64,000 nt of DNA from assembly GCF_051020765.1 (NCBI RefSeq), contig NC_134933.1, positions 18,945,461 to 19,009,460 on the forward strand, in the 5' to 3' direction. Position numbers and translations under genes: made by a program. Below, piece by piece: positions 23,405 to 34,931 of the stretch. The stretch comes from Lasioglossum baleicum. Lineage: Eukaryota; Arthropoda; Insecta; Hymenoptera; Halictidae. The notes under the pieces were generated by a model. That model was not told the origin of the DNA. It searched no databases and saw nothing but the letters and a program-made list of their open reading frames with translations. How positions within the stretch are numbered: position 1 is the stretch's first letter; each line of letters starts with the position of its first letter.

Positions 23405-24892
23405 CTGGAACAGCGAAATAATTATTATTAACCGGGGTCGGCCGTTGCCGATGACAAATAGGCTTTCTTGTCGGGACTCCCGACTACGAATTTTGCGAGT
23501 TAAACGCGCCTAACACGCTCTCCGACGCCGCCCCGCCGCGCCACTCCGCGGAACGATTAAACCGCAAATATTCTTCGCTTATTCTTGCACGCGAAAATTC
23601 TGAAAAAATGTTGGCACGTTGCTGATATCAAAATAGACGTCGGGTAATTTTTTCTGATTTTTCCGTTCAAAATCCTGGTTGTAAATCATTAACATCGAGA
23701 ACGAGACAATTGAACCGCGAAAGTAAAAGTTGATTTGCCCGCGGTCCAATTTCATCAAGGAATTAATCCGGCCGGTGAACCGAGGCGAAAGAGACGTGTG
23801 AGCTCGCGTAAATAACTTCGGCACGGTGTTTCTCGTAGCAGGCTCCCGAAAGGATTATCTTCCACGCGTAATAATTGCCGGGATGGGCGAGTAGGCGGTC
23901 TTGGGTAATGCCTACCTGTGAAGACCGCAAAATCCCATCGCGAAATTCGGCGCAACGGGATCCGGAAGGCCTGACAACGAGATTATCGCGCAAGAATGGA
24001 AAGCTCTCGCCTTACACCACAGGGAGCAATGGCAAAGTCCTATGGTTGGCAAACCGACGATAACGCTTGGACCACCTGGAATTGTTGCTGCGACAACGAC
24101 CGTGGTTCCTTCAACCGTGTTCCACCTGAACCGCAACCATGCTCTTTCCACGGAAAACGCAGAATGCGTGCTAACCACGGCCCGGAGAGCAGTCAATTGT
24201 TATCTGACTGCTGCACCGGGAATTGGTGCAGCATAGTTCTCAAAATCCTCAAAAATATTCTAATACACAGGGTGAGGCGTTATAAACAGGTCATTTGAAT
24301 AACTCGCTTGCTATGTGTAACATTGTTATGTAAATAAAAAACTATACCGTTCCATTTGAAAAACAGAGTTGACCTTCACATATCCTTGACATCTCCACCA
24401 ATAAAAAAATTAGTAACAGCAGATTATGAGCGCCTCGATGCCAAGTAAGTTTGGCCTGATGCATTTTCTTCTTTATTCGAAAGCAAGCAAGTTATTCAGG
24501 TGAGACTTGTTTATAAAATTATATAATTATTCAAGGTAATATTTCTTTGTTTCCTGTCTCAGTTCTGAGATCACCGCGTGATCGCGTGAACTCTATTAGG
24601 AGCGACTTACTGTAATCGTTGGCCGACACTGTCGTTAACCCACAATTGTAATTGAACTAATTATCAGGTGCAGTTTGTAATTGAATGATCAGTTACATTT
24701 TAATCGTCGCTCATGACGTGTAATCAGATTACAGTGCGTCTGATCCTATTACAGGCTGATTGAGAATGATTGATACGTTTCTAATTCGCTGTATCGAGGT
24801 CTTTGTAACTGGTCATTTGGAAAATTTTCAATTTTGCGCCGCCTCCAAAAACATTGTATTGTGTTTAAGTTCGTGTGTATTCACATAAATTA

Positions 24893-25012
24893 AATGGAAA
24901 TTATTTCATACTTGTTGGTGCATTTTTTCGAAGTCGGTTTAATTTTTTTTCTCCAATAAATCGTGAAATTTATCCAGTCGGTCCATCGAGATCTGAAAAC
25001 GGGGGTGAATTC
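24893..25012. repeat. Composite repeat, partner of 18.43-18.55 kb
   Basis: The AT-rich block at 24,893-24,957 is direct and the 43-bp block at 24,970-25,012 is inverted relative to the copy at 18.4 kb. Confidence 0.65.
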
Positions 25013-25676
25013 GAACCGATTTGGCGATAGATTCGATAAGCAGTTCCAGAATCGATTTCCGGCATCCAATAACAACGATAACAAAGCAAATAGAGAATGG
25101 CAGAGCCGGGGATTCTTGGCCGAGTCGATTCAGAGAATCTCCTCGAGCAGAAAAAATTAATTTCGCCCGAACGGGTCCCGAAACTCGTTCGACGTTAGCC
25201 GGTCGAGAATCCAATCGATCCGAGAAAGGCAGAGCCGCGCGTATAACTTGCCCGGGAGGGGCGGCCGCGGCCGGTGGGACGGCAAACGAAGAGTCAGTGC
25301 TCTATCTTAAATTAAACATTAACTTCTGCCTGCCAGAGAGTGTTTTACTTTTTGCTTTGTAGCCCGAACTCGTTCGTACGATCGTTTTCTTTTTTCGCTC
25401 GTTCCTCTCTCTGGCCGGCGCGCGGCGCGGCGCGGCGCGGCTCTCTTATTTCCTCGTCGAGGGAGCCTCGTTGGAAATTAGGTCGCGTCGAGATCCGCGA
25501 CGCTTAACACGGTTCCCATTGGCTCCCGAGTCGTTTTTCGAAAAATCCACCCGAAACCGAAACAGACCGATATATTTTAAGGAGTCCCGCCCGGTTTGAC
25601 GCTCTGATTCCGAGACGATTTTGCGGAATCTTTTTCAGGAAACGGGTCGAGTGCTTCAATTCCAAAGTCGACACGT

Positions 25677-25895
25677 TTATTAAATGATGCTCGGAAAATG
25701 TACTTCGTTTTTTTTCAAGCGGGAAATATTGTTTTTCTCAATGCTATAACAGAAATAGTAGGGTTACCATTGTTTACGTGTCACGTATGAAGTCACCTCA
25801 TTCAGGCACTCTGATTCAAAGGCAATTTTTTGAAGTTTTTTAAAAGAAACGTACTGATAATAACTTTACAAACTTGGTAGACTTAATCATTATTT
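25677..25895 (+). repeat. Dispersed repeat shared with 28.3 kb
   Basis: The blocks TGATGCTCGGA, TTTTTTT.AGGC/AGCGGGAAAT, TATTGTTTTTCTC and AACTTTACAAACTTGGTA correspond to blocks at 28,320-28,520. Homology is diverged but ordered over about 200 bp. The family is unknown. Confidence 0.45.
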
Positions 25896-26042
25896 TTAAC
25901 CAGCAATAATAATTTTCCACAAAGTTATATTGGTAACGATACTGCTCACGCTTCACTTGGAGAGCGTTCCCACTTCAAAACTCGAAGAAACTATTCAAAA
26001 ATTTCTAAGTAAGTCATAAAAATTTTTGACAAAGCTGTAACT

Positions 26043-26243
26043 AGACTGCGGATTTTATGCATTTATGACAAAAATGACTAACTGAAATGCAAAACTGTGA
26101 AGACATTTAAGGAATTCAAACACTGTACTGTTTTCTTTCCAGCTCATTAAAACGATTGGAAAACGAAATAAATGTCTATTCAGTTCCTGTGTCTTACAAT
26201 GGATGCAGACCACTTTTATTTTGCATAAAAACCCGAAGTGTAG
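26043..26243 (-). mobile_element. GACTGCGG-type MITE, reverse copy
   Basis: It starts TA|GACTGCGGATTTTATGCAT and ends with CTTTTATTTTGCATAAA..CCCGAAGTG|TA, the reverse complement of the left terminus at 16.5 kb. Length and interior fit the same family in reverse orientation. Confidence 0.65.
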
Positions 26244-26479
26244 TTGTAACAATTGCTGCAACAAATGAGTGTACTCTTCGACCGATTCTAGTAAATGAAA
26301 TTATGTTGTCGCATATATTCAAGCAAATGAAATTGGATTTGAACGAACGTAGGAGGCCCGAAAACGCGTTGAGCAATCCGACAGATCGGCCTCAGTTAAA
26401 ATCAATTCAAGAGCATTTTTGACCCGCTTACACCCGTTTTCCTTACAATTAACCTCCTCCGTCAAACTCGCGTACGTTC

Positions 26480-26893
26480 TCACTTAACACGATTCCCTTT
26501 GTCAGGGTCGGCTGCGTTCTCGCGAAAAGTCTCTTCACAGAATCGCATCGTTTCATCCATGAAGAGTGTAAAGGTTTGGCTTTCTTTCCGCGAATCGCGG
26601 CGACGACGACGGAGCTGCATCCTCGGCGCGTCTCCGAGCTGTTCTTGATTCTCGTTATCGACGTTCATCTCGTCGTTGATTGCAGGTCGGGGAGACGACC
26701 GACACAATTCCGCCGAAAGTGGCGCTAAATTGTCGGACTTGAATATCAAAGCTCGATGAAAATATCGAGTTAGCCGGGAAAATCCTTTAAGCGCGGCGCT
26801 CGCTCTTAATTCCGCTAATTTCCCGGACGGATCTCTCTCTCCGCGAAGATCAACAAGACGTTCTCCATTGCTCCTTGGCGTACGCGCGCGCAA
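26480..26893 (-). other. Coding-like open segment, uncharacterised
   Basis: A 137-codon frame is open on the minus strand. I do not recognise the product. Its last 62 codons from Met at 26,668 have a protein-like composition, with an acidic stretch (MNVDNENQEQLGD), a basic run (RRRRRDSRKE) and FMDETMRFCEE. The frame ends at TGA, and a donor-like AA|GTGAGA overlaps that stop. I found no convincing acceptor upstream, no homologous family and no promoter. It could be a nested short gene, an unused exon or chance openness in GC-rich DNA. The last is the default. Confidence 0.2.
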
Positions 26894-27137
26894 GCTGGCT
26901 GACTGGCTGGCTGCCCCGTAATAATCTTGCGTTACGAAATTTATTCATTTCAATTAAGACCGGAGTTGTGATTTTTGCATGAGAAGATCTCGCGAGCCCC
27001 GGAGCGAAAATCGACCCGGTCCCCCGGATATTGCTAGTGCGCGACCATCCTACCTCCCTCCCACCTTCTCGCTGGTTAAAATATTTCCTCGTTAAAACGG
27101 TTTCAACTTTCCTCTTTTTCGCTTTCCTTTCGCTAGC

Positions 27138-27166
27138 CTCTCCTCTCCTCTCCTCTCCTCTCCTCT
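27138..27166. repeat. (TCCTC)n short tandem repeat
   Basis: About six TCCTC units lie in a pyrimidine-rich stretch. Confidence 0.9.
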
Positions 27167-28319
27167 CTCGCGCCCCGCACGCAGATTAATTAGTACAACG
27201 TCGTTCGGCGAAAGAATGGGACGGAGAGGCCGGCTTAATTACTATTCCAAGACACCGTAAGTTTCGTAATAACCGGGAGCCGCTGCGGTGGCGTATAAGT
27301 AATGAATCCAGATGTCGTCGTCGCCGTCGAATGTTGAATCGAAAAACGACGAGCCAAGTTTTCCATGCACTTCGACGCCCCCCGCTGGATCCTTCAGGGA
27401 TCGAGGCCGATCCTAATTAATGCGCAATGACTAGTTACCATTTAACGCATACGCCCCGCGTAATAATAATTATGAAAGCAACGTGTGATTAACGGACTAA
27501 CCGACGATTCGATCCGCGTAAATGGGTCAGTAAAAACATCGGGAAAGAGCGGTGTCAAACACGCGACGTGTTATTTCGCTGGATTAAATCGACCGGGGGC
27601 GGTAGAGGGGGGCGGGGGCACGGTGTCCTTTACTCGGCGTTCCGTCACAATGCACAGTGTTGCGCGAGACCGAGGATCTGCAGGCTGCAGTTGCAGCTGG
27701 AGCTCTGCTGATACCGTGCGATATCTGTCCGTCTCCGTTGCACCCTGCACACACCGCTTTTAACGGATTGCTGACCGCGCCTATGGGGTGCGCATGGCCA
27801 ACCGTAGATAGCGACTTGGAGAACGACTGCGAGACCACCCCTAGAGAAACGTTCTGGCAAAGGGGATGATACGTGCTACACACGTTCCGTACAATCGTGC
27901 GGTGGCCATCTGCATTCTGCGAGCCGGACCGCCGCGCCGCGCCGACCACTGTCCGAAACACGCGGGCCGTGTTTCCATGGAGCGCACAGGTGATGCCTCG
28001 GTCCGTATTCACAGCTCACCATGAACCCTGTATCTCATCCCACTTTGCACCCATTTCACCCCTTTCACCGATCCGATGAATAAAAGTTTCCAACCACTGG
28101 CGCCCGTCACCCACCGGTAAATTTCTATTGCGGTCTAGCACGGACTTAGTGGTCGTACGCGCCCCTTGAAAAAGGGGTTGATCGGTGTTCCAGATGAAAC
28201 GGTTTCGAAAATATCATCCGTTACGATCAACCACCCCGTTAACACACGTTAACTGCCGAATGTCAAACCCGGAAATTATTCTCTAACCCCGGGAAATTTT
28301 GCGGAATTTTTTGGCACAC

Positions 28320-28535
28320 TAATTGATTGATGCTCGGAGGAGGTACATAATTTTTTTTAGGCAGAAATTATCGTTTTTGTCGAAGTTACAACAGTTATTG
28401 TCGGAGCACTATTATACACCCCTCACTTAGAAAGAGTCTCCCCATTTTGAAGCTTTGATCGCAAAGCATTTTTTGAGAATTTTTTCATCGGGTATTGAAA
28501 TTCCAAACTTGGTACACGTATTAACGAAAATTTGA
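28320..28535 (+). repeat. Dispersed repeat shared with 25.7 kb
   Basis: This is the partner of 25,677-25,895. It includes TTGATGCTCGGAGGAGG, TTATCGTTTTTGTCGAAG and CCAAACTTGGTACACG. Confidence 0.45.
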
Positions 28536-29150
28536 AGAATGTGCTCAAATGTTTTTATGCAACAGTAGTAACGTTTTTTAGAGTTATAGCAATAATTGTA
28601 ACTAACGGATCGAGTAACAGAAGAAAAGTGAACAGATCCTTTTCAGTGAAATCCCTTGAAAGCAAAGATCGCGTAATCGTGGTCTTAAAATTTCTCGATT
28701 TATCAATCTCCAGGTTCCAGAAAAGCCCCGGGACAGTGGTATCCAGCGATTGGTAGATTCCTCTCGTAGCGAATTGCCCTCTGTCTCAGTTCTCCGGTCT
28801 CATCATTCAATCAAACGTTTTCTTCTAGGCCACCGGTGCGTCATTAGTCTCGCTAAATGAATGTTCTTTCGTCGAGTGAAGAACGATGCTGTTGCAAGAA
28901 CCCGGGGCCGTTTTGTACAATTTTTATAAGCGCCCCGGCGAATCCTAGTCCAAGGAATCCACCCCGGAGGTTTCATTAGGACAGCCGCATTATTTTGCAA
29001 CTAACAACCTCGATTCGTCTGGAAACGACCCGGTTTTTGTCCGGGGTAACGATACAATTGTTTTAGCGGTTCGTACAAAAACGGTTTTTCGATTACGCTG
29101 TTTCCAAAAAGTCGGTGAAACAAATTCGGGAAAAGAAAATACAGTTCAAA

Positions 29151-29265
29151 TAGGGTACTAACTGTACCGATTACTGCGGTATCATGCTTCGATCGTTCCT
29201 TTATTTTAATAGCATTCTTAATTTACCATGAAATAATAATCTGTGTAATCATTTTATGGAAGAAA
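29151..29265 (+). mobile_element. Left end of a GTACCGATTRCTGCG-type element
   Basis: TA|GGGTACTAACTGTACCG is followed by ATTACTGCGGTATCATGCTT and a stretch ending GTGTAATCATTTTATGG. This matches 46,157-46,262 closely over about 100 bp. No matching right end was found nearby, so it is a truncated copy. Confidence 0.6.
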
Positions 29266-30929
29266 GACGTGTTTTGAATATAAAAAAATTGATGGCCCTC
29301 AAAATCTAATACAACGTAAGAAAATATTAAAAAATGAAATCCATAACATTTTGTACGTATTACTGCACATTCATACACTAAAGCGGACTATTAGATTACT
29401 GGTAGTCGCCGTCAAAATTTTTAATGCAATTTCACTTTTTTTCGTTCGCAAAATCCATCACTAAATAAAATACAATTTTGTTCTCCAATCCTTGACTCCT
29501 CGAATTGCTACTAAAATATAGATCCACTGAACACATAGTTAATTGAACAAGCCAGTTAATTTTATTTTCCATTCGCAGAATCCATTAGAGCAGGAAATAC
29601 AATTTCACTCGAATCTTTGGTATCTCAAATTTCTACAAAAACACGGACTCGCTGGTCTGCAGATTTTCATGGATTAATAACGTGTAAAACCTTCGGATGT
29701 TCGCGAAATGAACACCGCGCGGTAGAAGTCTGTATAAACTACAGAGAGTTAGTTAAAATTTCATGCAGCATTCCATTTTGTTCTTTCGTGAAATTCCTTA
29801 GCAGCGGAAATGAAATTTTATTCCAATACCGAATTTGTCTACAAAAATGTATGTACATTTACACGAACGGTCCACAATTTTTCTGATTGCATGCCGGAAG
29901 TTTAATTGGATTTTCTAACTGCGTATTTGTGAAGAAGAAAACGTTCGCATCGGCAGTAATTAAAAAAATATTTATAATATAGCTCCAACACAAAGTATGT
30001 CTACCCTTCGGGGAAATCTTTCTGGAAATCTTAAAGTAAAAATCGTAAAATCGTAAAATCATTTCTACGATTAATATATCTACATATCGACGAATCTTCA
30101 AATATTAAAGTCTTTCTTCTTTTAAGAAAACATGACAATATTCTTAGATTTTTTATATTCTTCATTATTTTATATTTCACCCAGTTAATTTCTTCATAAA
30201 TGCATAAAATTCCATTTTGCTGAAAAATTCCAGTGATTTTTCCAGGTTCAAGGATCCAGGATCAAGAAAAGGTTGTTCCTGAAGGGACCAGTGAGTTCGG
30301 AGGGCGCCGCGCCGATTGTGGCAGGATCCAGCGTCACTCGCCAGTTATAATTCATCGACGCAGAAAAAGGAGCAGGCCGAAAAACGAAAGGAAAGCGGAA
30401 AAATGTGTAGACCGGAGGGGCCTAGGCGAATCCGTGGGACGCCGTGCATATTTCCTCTCCCTTTCTATCCCTCCCTTGAGGGGCTGTCTTTTTTCCCTAT
30501 CCGTTTCACTCCCGACACACGTTCACCCCGTTCTCTCGCGATACCACCCTTCCGCGACGGCTATCTGCCTCCCTCCCGGGCCATTGTGCTCGAGAACTGT
30601 GCGCGGCGCTTTGCCGTAACAACGTACATTGTATTTCCGAACAATGGGATCCTCCTGCCACCCCCTGTTCACCCCCGCACTATTCCCCCACCCTCGGCAG
30701 CGCCCTCTTCGCCACCTTATCGGTCTTTTTTCCCAACGGCGAGACCGCACTTTCCACGCTTATTAATGGCGGCGAACGGATTCGATTCGATTCGCGATCG
30801 CGTTACTCCACGCAATTTCCACCCCCGCGAATTATTACCACCCACTGCCCTTTTTTCCGCCGCGCTGTTTGTTTCCCCGGATCGTTTATCAACTCCGGTC
30901 CCACCCCCGCGATGTCGCGTTGGCTCTAA

Positions 30930-30960
30930 TTAACCCTTTGCGGTCGGGAATTATTTTCAG
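30930..30960 (+). mobile_element. Possible left terminus of a TTAA-type MITE
   Basis: TTAACCCTTTGCGGTCGGG resembles the termini at 3.6, 11.1 and 20.1 kb, but the interior does not match. It is probably a fragment or a different subfamily. Confidence 0.35.
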
Positions 30961-31051
30961 CTTCTTACTACGCTTCTTGATGGCAAATAGGTGGCAAATT
31001 AATTCGTACAATTTCTTCGGGTGTTTGTTAATTATTTATATTGCATAAACA

Positions 31052-31218
31052 GGCTGCGGGATCTTTATACACGATAAAAATTGGTAAGGAACACAATTGA
31101 AATAAGAATGAATTATTTTTTTTAATAGTATTCATTAGTCGAAAGCGGTGTAACAACATTCCTAAATTCGTGTTGTACTTTTATTCAGTTTTATCATGAA
31201 TGCAAAAAATCCGCAGTC
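31052..31218 (+). mobile_element. GACTGCGG-type MITE, diverged copy
   Basis: The left end GGCTGCGGGATCTTTATAC with following ATAAAAATTGG, and the right end TTATCATGAATGCAAAAAAT followed by CCGCAGTC, match the family at 16.5 and 49 kb. The TA flank is not retained on the right. Confidence 0.6.
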
Positions 31219-31920
31219 TCTTTTATAAACAAGGAAAATCCATTCTACTGTCCTGAATAATCTCCATCGTTCTCTCCATGCATTTACTCCAACGAAAATC
31301 AAGATAAACAACTCCGAACGCAAACTCAAGAACAACACAACCCCCTCATCGCGCAATCATCAACTCCAAGCTCACCTGTCGTCCCCAGCCCACGATTTCC
31401 GTAAAAACGTGGCAGCCATAAATCTGAAAAGCTACTGCAATCTATAAAGAAACTATATTTCACAAAAACCGGCTGCCGTGCAGCTCATTTGTCACCCAGC
31501 GGCCGTTCTATAAGCGCAATACATTCATCTTTGGGTTTGCCGTTTCGATAATACGACACATACTTTCGAATTCCGGGGATTTCTAAGCGTGCAAAGAAAC
31601 CGTGTCTCGAGGTTGCCTTCGAAGGAGTTCAAAAGCGAAGTACAGTATTGTCCGCTTGAGTGTCGCATTTCTTCCCCAATTGAATGTCACATAGTTATCC
31701 TAGTTTAACAAGTGTAACACGGGTTAGGTATATCTGTGAGACGATACTAACGGAATGACAAAATTTTATTGTTCCTCCTGGTTAGACGGCTGATGCTTTA
31801 TGTACAGTAAACATTGTCTAACTTAATTTCAAGGGTCAGAAACGAGATAAGCTCGAGCGATTCCTAGAACAGCCTCCGGATAAGTGTCGTAACGTAACGC
31901 GGACCCGAATCTGAAACACT

Positions 31921-32248
31921 TAACCACCAACAAGGGAAGGACCCCAAGTGTCAGACTTCGATTTTGATGATCTTTTGTGAGACGATGGTATGTAGATCCC
32001 GAATGATGTCTGCGAAATATTAGGTGTAGTTACTCAATAGTTTTGAAGATATAAACAATTGAACTTTGAGCTGCAAATCATGGTATAGCAACAAGGTATG
32101 AAAGTTTAATTGTTTATATCTTTAAAACTATTGAGTAACTACACCTAATATTTTGCAGACGTCATCAGCGATCCATATTCCATCGTCTCACAAAGAATTA
32201 TCAAAATCGTAATCGGACACTTGGGATGTCCCTCCCTTGTAAGTGGTC
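31921..32248. repeat. Long inverted repeat (hairpin) with about 147-bp arms
   Basis: Positions 31,921-32,067 and 32,101-32,248 are inverted copies with roughly 85-90 percent identity by eye. The core GTAGTTACTCAATAGTTTT is paired exactly. The loop is 33 bp (32,068-32,100). It could be a foldback transposon or a hairpin locus. In Gfrl pre-mRNA it would form a long duplex. A hAT-like MITE lies immediately to its right. Confidence 0.85.
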
Positions 32249-32627
32249 CAGTGGGTTAAACTTTCACTCAGGGGACTAATAATTTTCAACTTTTCTGAAT
32301 ATAATATTATAGAATTCGACGAGAAATTGATGAAACTTTGAAATCTCTAGTGTTAGGAAACCCAGAGCTAGCGAATCCGCGCACCATATCGTACAAGCTC
32401 CTATGTCTGGAAACCATAAAAGCAGCGTTCCAGCCTCTCTGAAATGCGCATGAAATCGAGCAAGTTTACTCGTGTATAACTTAAACGAGTGAACTCCGCA
32501 CATTGAAATTTGGATTCCGCGCACTAGAATTGAAAGTTTTATCATTTTTTTCGTCTAATTGTATGATATCATAGTCAGCAAACTTGAAAATTTTTGGTCC
32601 CCTGAGTGAAAGTTCAGCCGTCCAGTG
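32246..32627. mobile_element. hAT-like MITE with perfect 8-bp target duplication
   Basis: GTCCAGTG occurs exactly at 32,246-32,253 and 32,620-32,627. Between them lies a 366-bp element (32,254-32,619) whose ends are inverted repeats, GGTTAAACTTTCACTCAGGG at left and GGCTGAACTTTCACTCAGGG at right read inward. Similarity continues as GAC(T/C)AAWAATTTTCAA. An 8-bp duplication is typical of hAT-superfamily insertion. The 89-codon frame inside does not resemble a transposase. Confidence 0.85.
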
Positions 32628-33502
32628 TTCACTCAGATTACGAGTAAACTTGAAATTCGAAATTATCCTACGGTAGCGGAAGCTGGTGTATAGAAATGTT
32701 GTCGGGGGGTCGTGGGCGACTCCAGTAAGTTACGGGTTAAGGAAGACAATACTGTAATACGGATTCGAAGGAAAACTTCGCGTCCGAGAGCGATCGGGAA
32801 CGGTGTAATTAAGAAACGCGTTTTAAACGGAAACTTTTCGGGATCGGCTTATTGAAAGGGCAGAGAATATGCTGCCTTTCCCTCCGGAGCTTCCGCGAAA
32901 TGAAACGGTTAATTATTTCCCGGGGCTGAAGCGGGCGGCATTACTTTTAAGCGGTGGGATTCGCGATACCCGATCCAGATGAAATCCGAAGAAAGAACGA
33001 ACTTCCGAAGTTTCATCGCCGTGAAACATTACGAACATTTCTCTCGCTCTGCTTCTCAACCCCCTCTCCCCACCCCGTTGGCCGAGGTCGCTTTTATATT
33101 TTCGCGCTCGGCTAACTTTTTAATCGTTCCACTCGAAACCGGACCCCCGCGCGGCCCGAATCGCACGTTTCTATCGGAATATAATGCTCGGGGCCGAAAT
33201 AAACGTTTCTCTTGGCTCCGATCAGCTAAATAATAAATTCGCCGATCAATGGGCACCATTCTGCAGGCAAAATGGCTGGCGGCCTTTCAACGCTTCCCGA
33301 GTTTCCTCCGACCGTAATTGCTTTGGTGTTTGTGGCCGCTGCGTCCACGATATATGTATGTAGTGATTTGTTTAGCGGCCGCCCGTTCGTATGTAAGAAT
33401 GATAATTGATATAATACATTGGAAAAATCCGCAGCATTGCTACAGTGTCGACACAGCTTAACGCATATCATTCGAAGAACTTGTAACTTTCTTGTGACAG
33501 TA

Positions 33503-33802
33503 TACAGTGAACCACGGTGATGTTCGGGCACTTTTAAAAGGACGATGACTTTTTAAATATTAGATCATACCACTTGAATATTTTACCACGTTTTTATTAG
33601 CACGCTTTCTTGTCAGTCTGTTCGTTTTTAAATCTTTAATTTTGACCCACATAAGGAAGTTGTACAAAACAACTCCAATTATTTTCTTTGTAATTCCGAC
33701 CAATTTAAATTTTCTTCAAATTTTCTGAGAAGTTGTGTGATCTTATTTTTGATAAGTTTTCGTCCTTTTAAAAGAGTCCGAAAATTACTGTGGTTCACTG
33801 TA
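33503..33802. mobile_element. TA-flanked CAGTGAACCAC MITE (mariner-like)
   Basis: CAGTGAACCACGGTGATGTT at 33,505 and the inverted end at 33,800 form terminal repeats of about 49 bp, differing at about 7 positions. TA flanks both sides (33,503-33,504 and 33,801-33,802). The body is 296 bp, AT-rich and non-coding. Tc1/mariner-type elements insert at TA and often begin CAGTG, so this is the likely superfamily. Confidence 0.8.
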
Positions 33803-34931
33803 ACTGTTTGATTTCAAGAGCGTACGTTGGATTTCGTAGAGCATTGTAACTACGAAGACTGAAACAAAGGTCGGTCACGAATGCGTGAAATTTTGCAGAA
33901 AAATGAAACCTGTATAGTGCATACTGTAGACTAGCATAGACCGCGCATCTCCAGCGTCTCGATGCGTTCCGAGCGCAATAAAGACGGGCCAGCAATAATA
34001 GCAATAATACTAACAGTATCAGATTCGGCGAATTGAATCGCGAAAGGGATGGAGATGCGGTTTCTACATGGTCGCGTGCGCAATTGTCCACGGCTGGCAA
34101 GTTCCGTCTGGCATCGTACGCAACGATCGTCGCGACGACGTCGACGGCATTCGTTGGCAAAGTGATTTTCGTTCGTGCGCATAATAACCGACGTCGCGGC
34201 GGAATATCCCTGGCGGAACGAACGGCCTGTATAGAAAGAAAGAGAGAGAGAGGGGGGAGAGGGAGTATGCTGGCGATCGGAGGGTTTAACGGAAGGGTGG
34301 TTTGTCTGCCGGTTGCCATAACAAGGGACGAAGGGTCGGTCTCTCGGTTGCTCGTATATTCCGGATCATTTTACCGTATAAACGTTTAAGCAGCAAATTG
34401 ATTGCCCCTACGGCTCACGCTAAACCCAATAAATGTAATCGTGCTCACCGATTATATCGCGGCGGAATCGTGTGCGATCGCGCGCGTAATCGAACGCGTA
34501 AATTTCTACGGTGTCGCTGCGCGAATCGAACAACGACCATCCAACCCCCTTCCATCCGCCCACGCAATCCTCTAACTGTTATCAAATACTTTTTCCAACT
34601 CCTCTTCTCTATCTCCGTTTGCTCCTCTTTCCAGCCATCGAAGCAACTTAACGGTGAATGGAGCCGCGGCGCAAACATTCCCCCCGCCCCCCCCCCTCCT
34701 CGGCAACCTCTTTCTCGAATGAAAAGCATCAAACTCGCCTAAGTGGCGAACCCTTTCCACACTGTGTTGCAGTTTTTCCGTCTTCCGAACTCCGCGGATA
34801 TACACCCGACGAACCTAACCATAACCGCACTAGAAAATTGTTTTCGAAGGAACAGTCTAGTTAAACTTTAATACACTCGTAAACGTTGTAATCGAAAAAT
34901 ATGTTTAAAAAATCTTCAAATTGAAAATATG

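Noticed and set aside
23996..24298. Plus-strand 100- and 64-codon frames with a proline/alanine-rich peptide
   Set aside because: Three frames are open together and nothing matches a family. It could be an old repeat but no second copy is present.
27485..28079. Frames on both strands near 27.6-28.0 kb (up to 142 codons)
   Set aside because: GC-rich, multi-frame openness without recognisable motifs. The plus frame is broken by TGA at 27,867.
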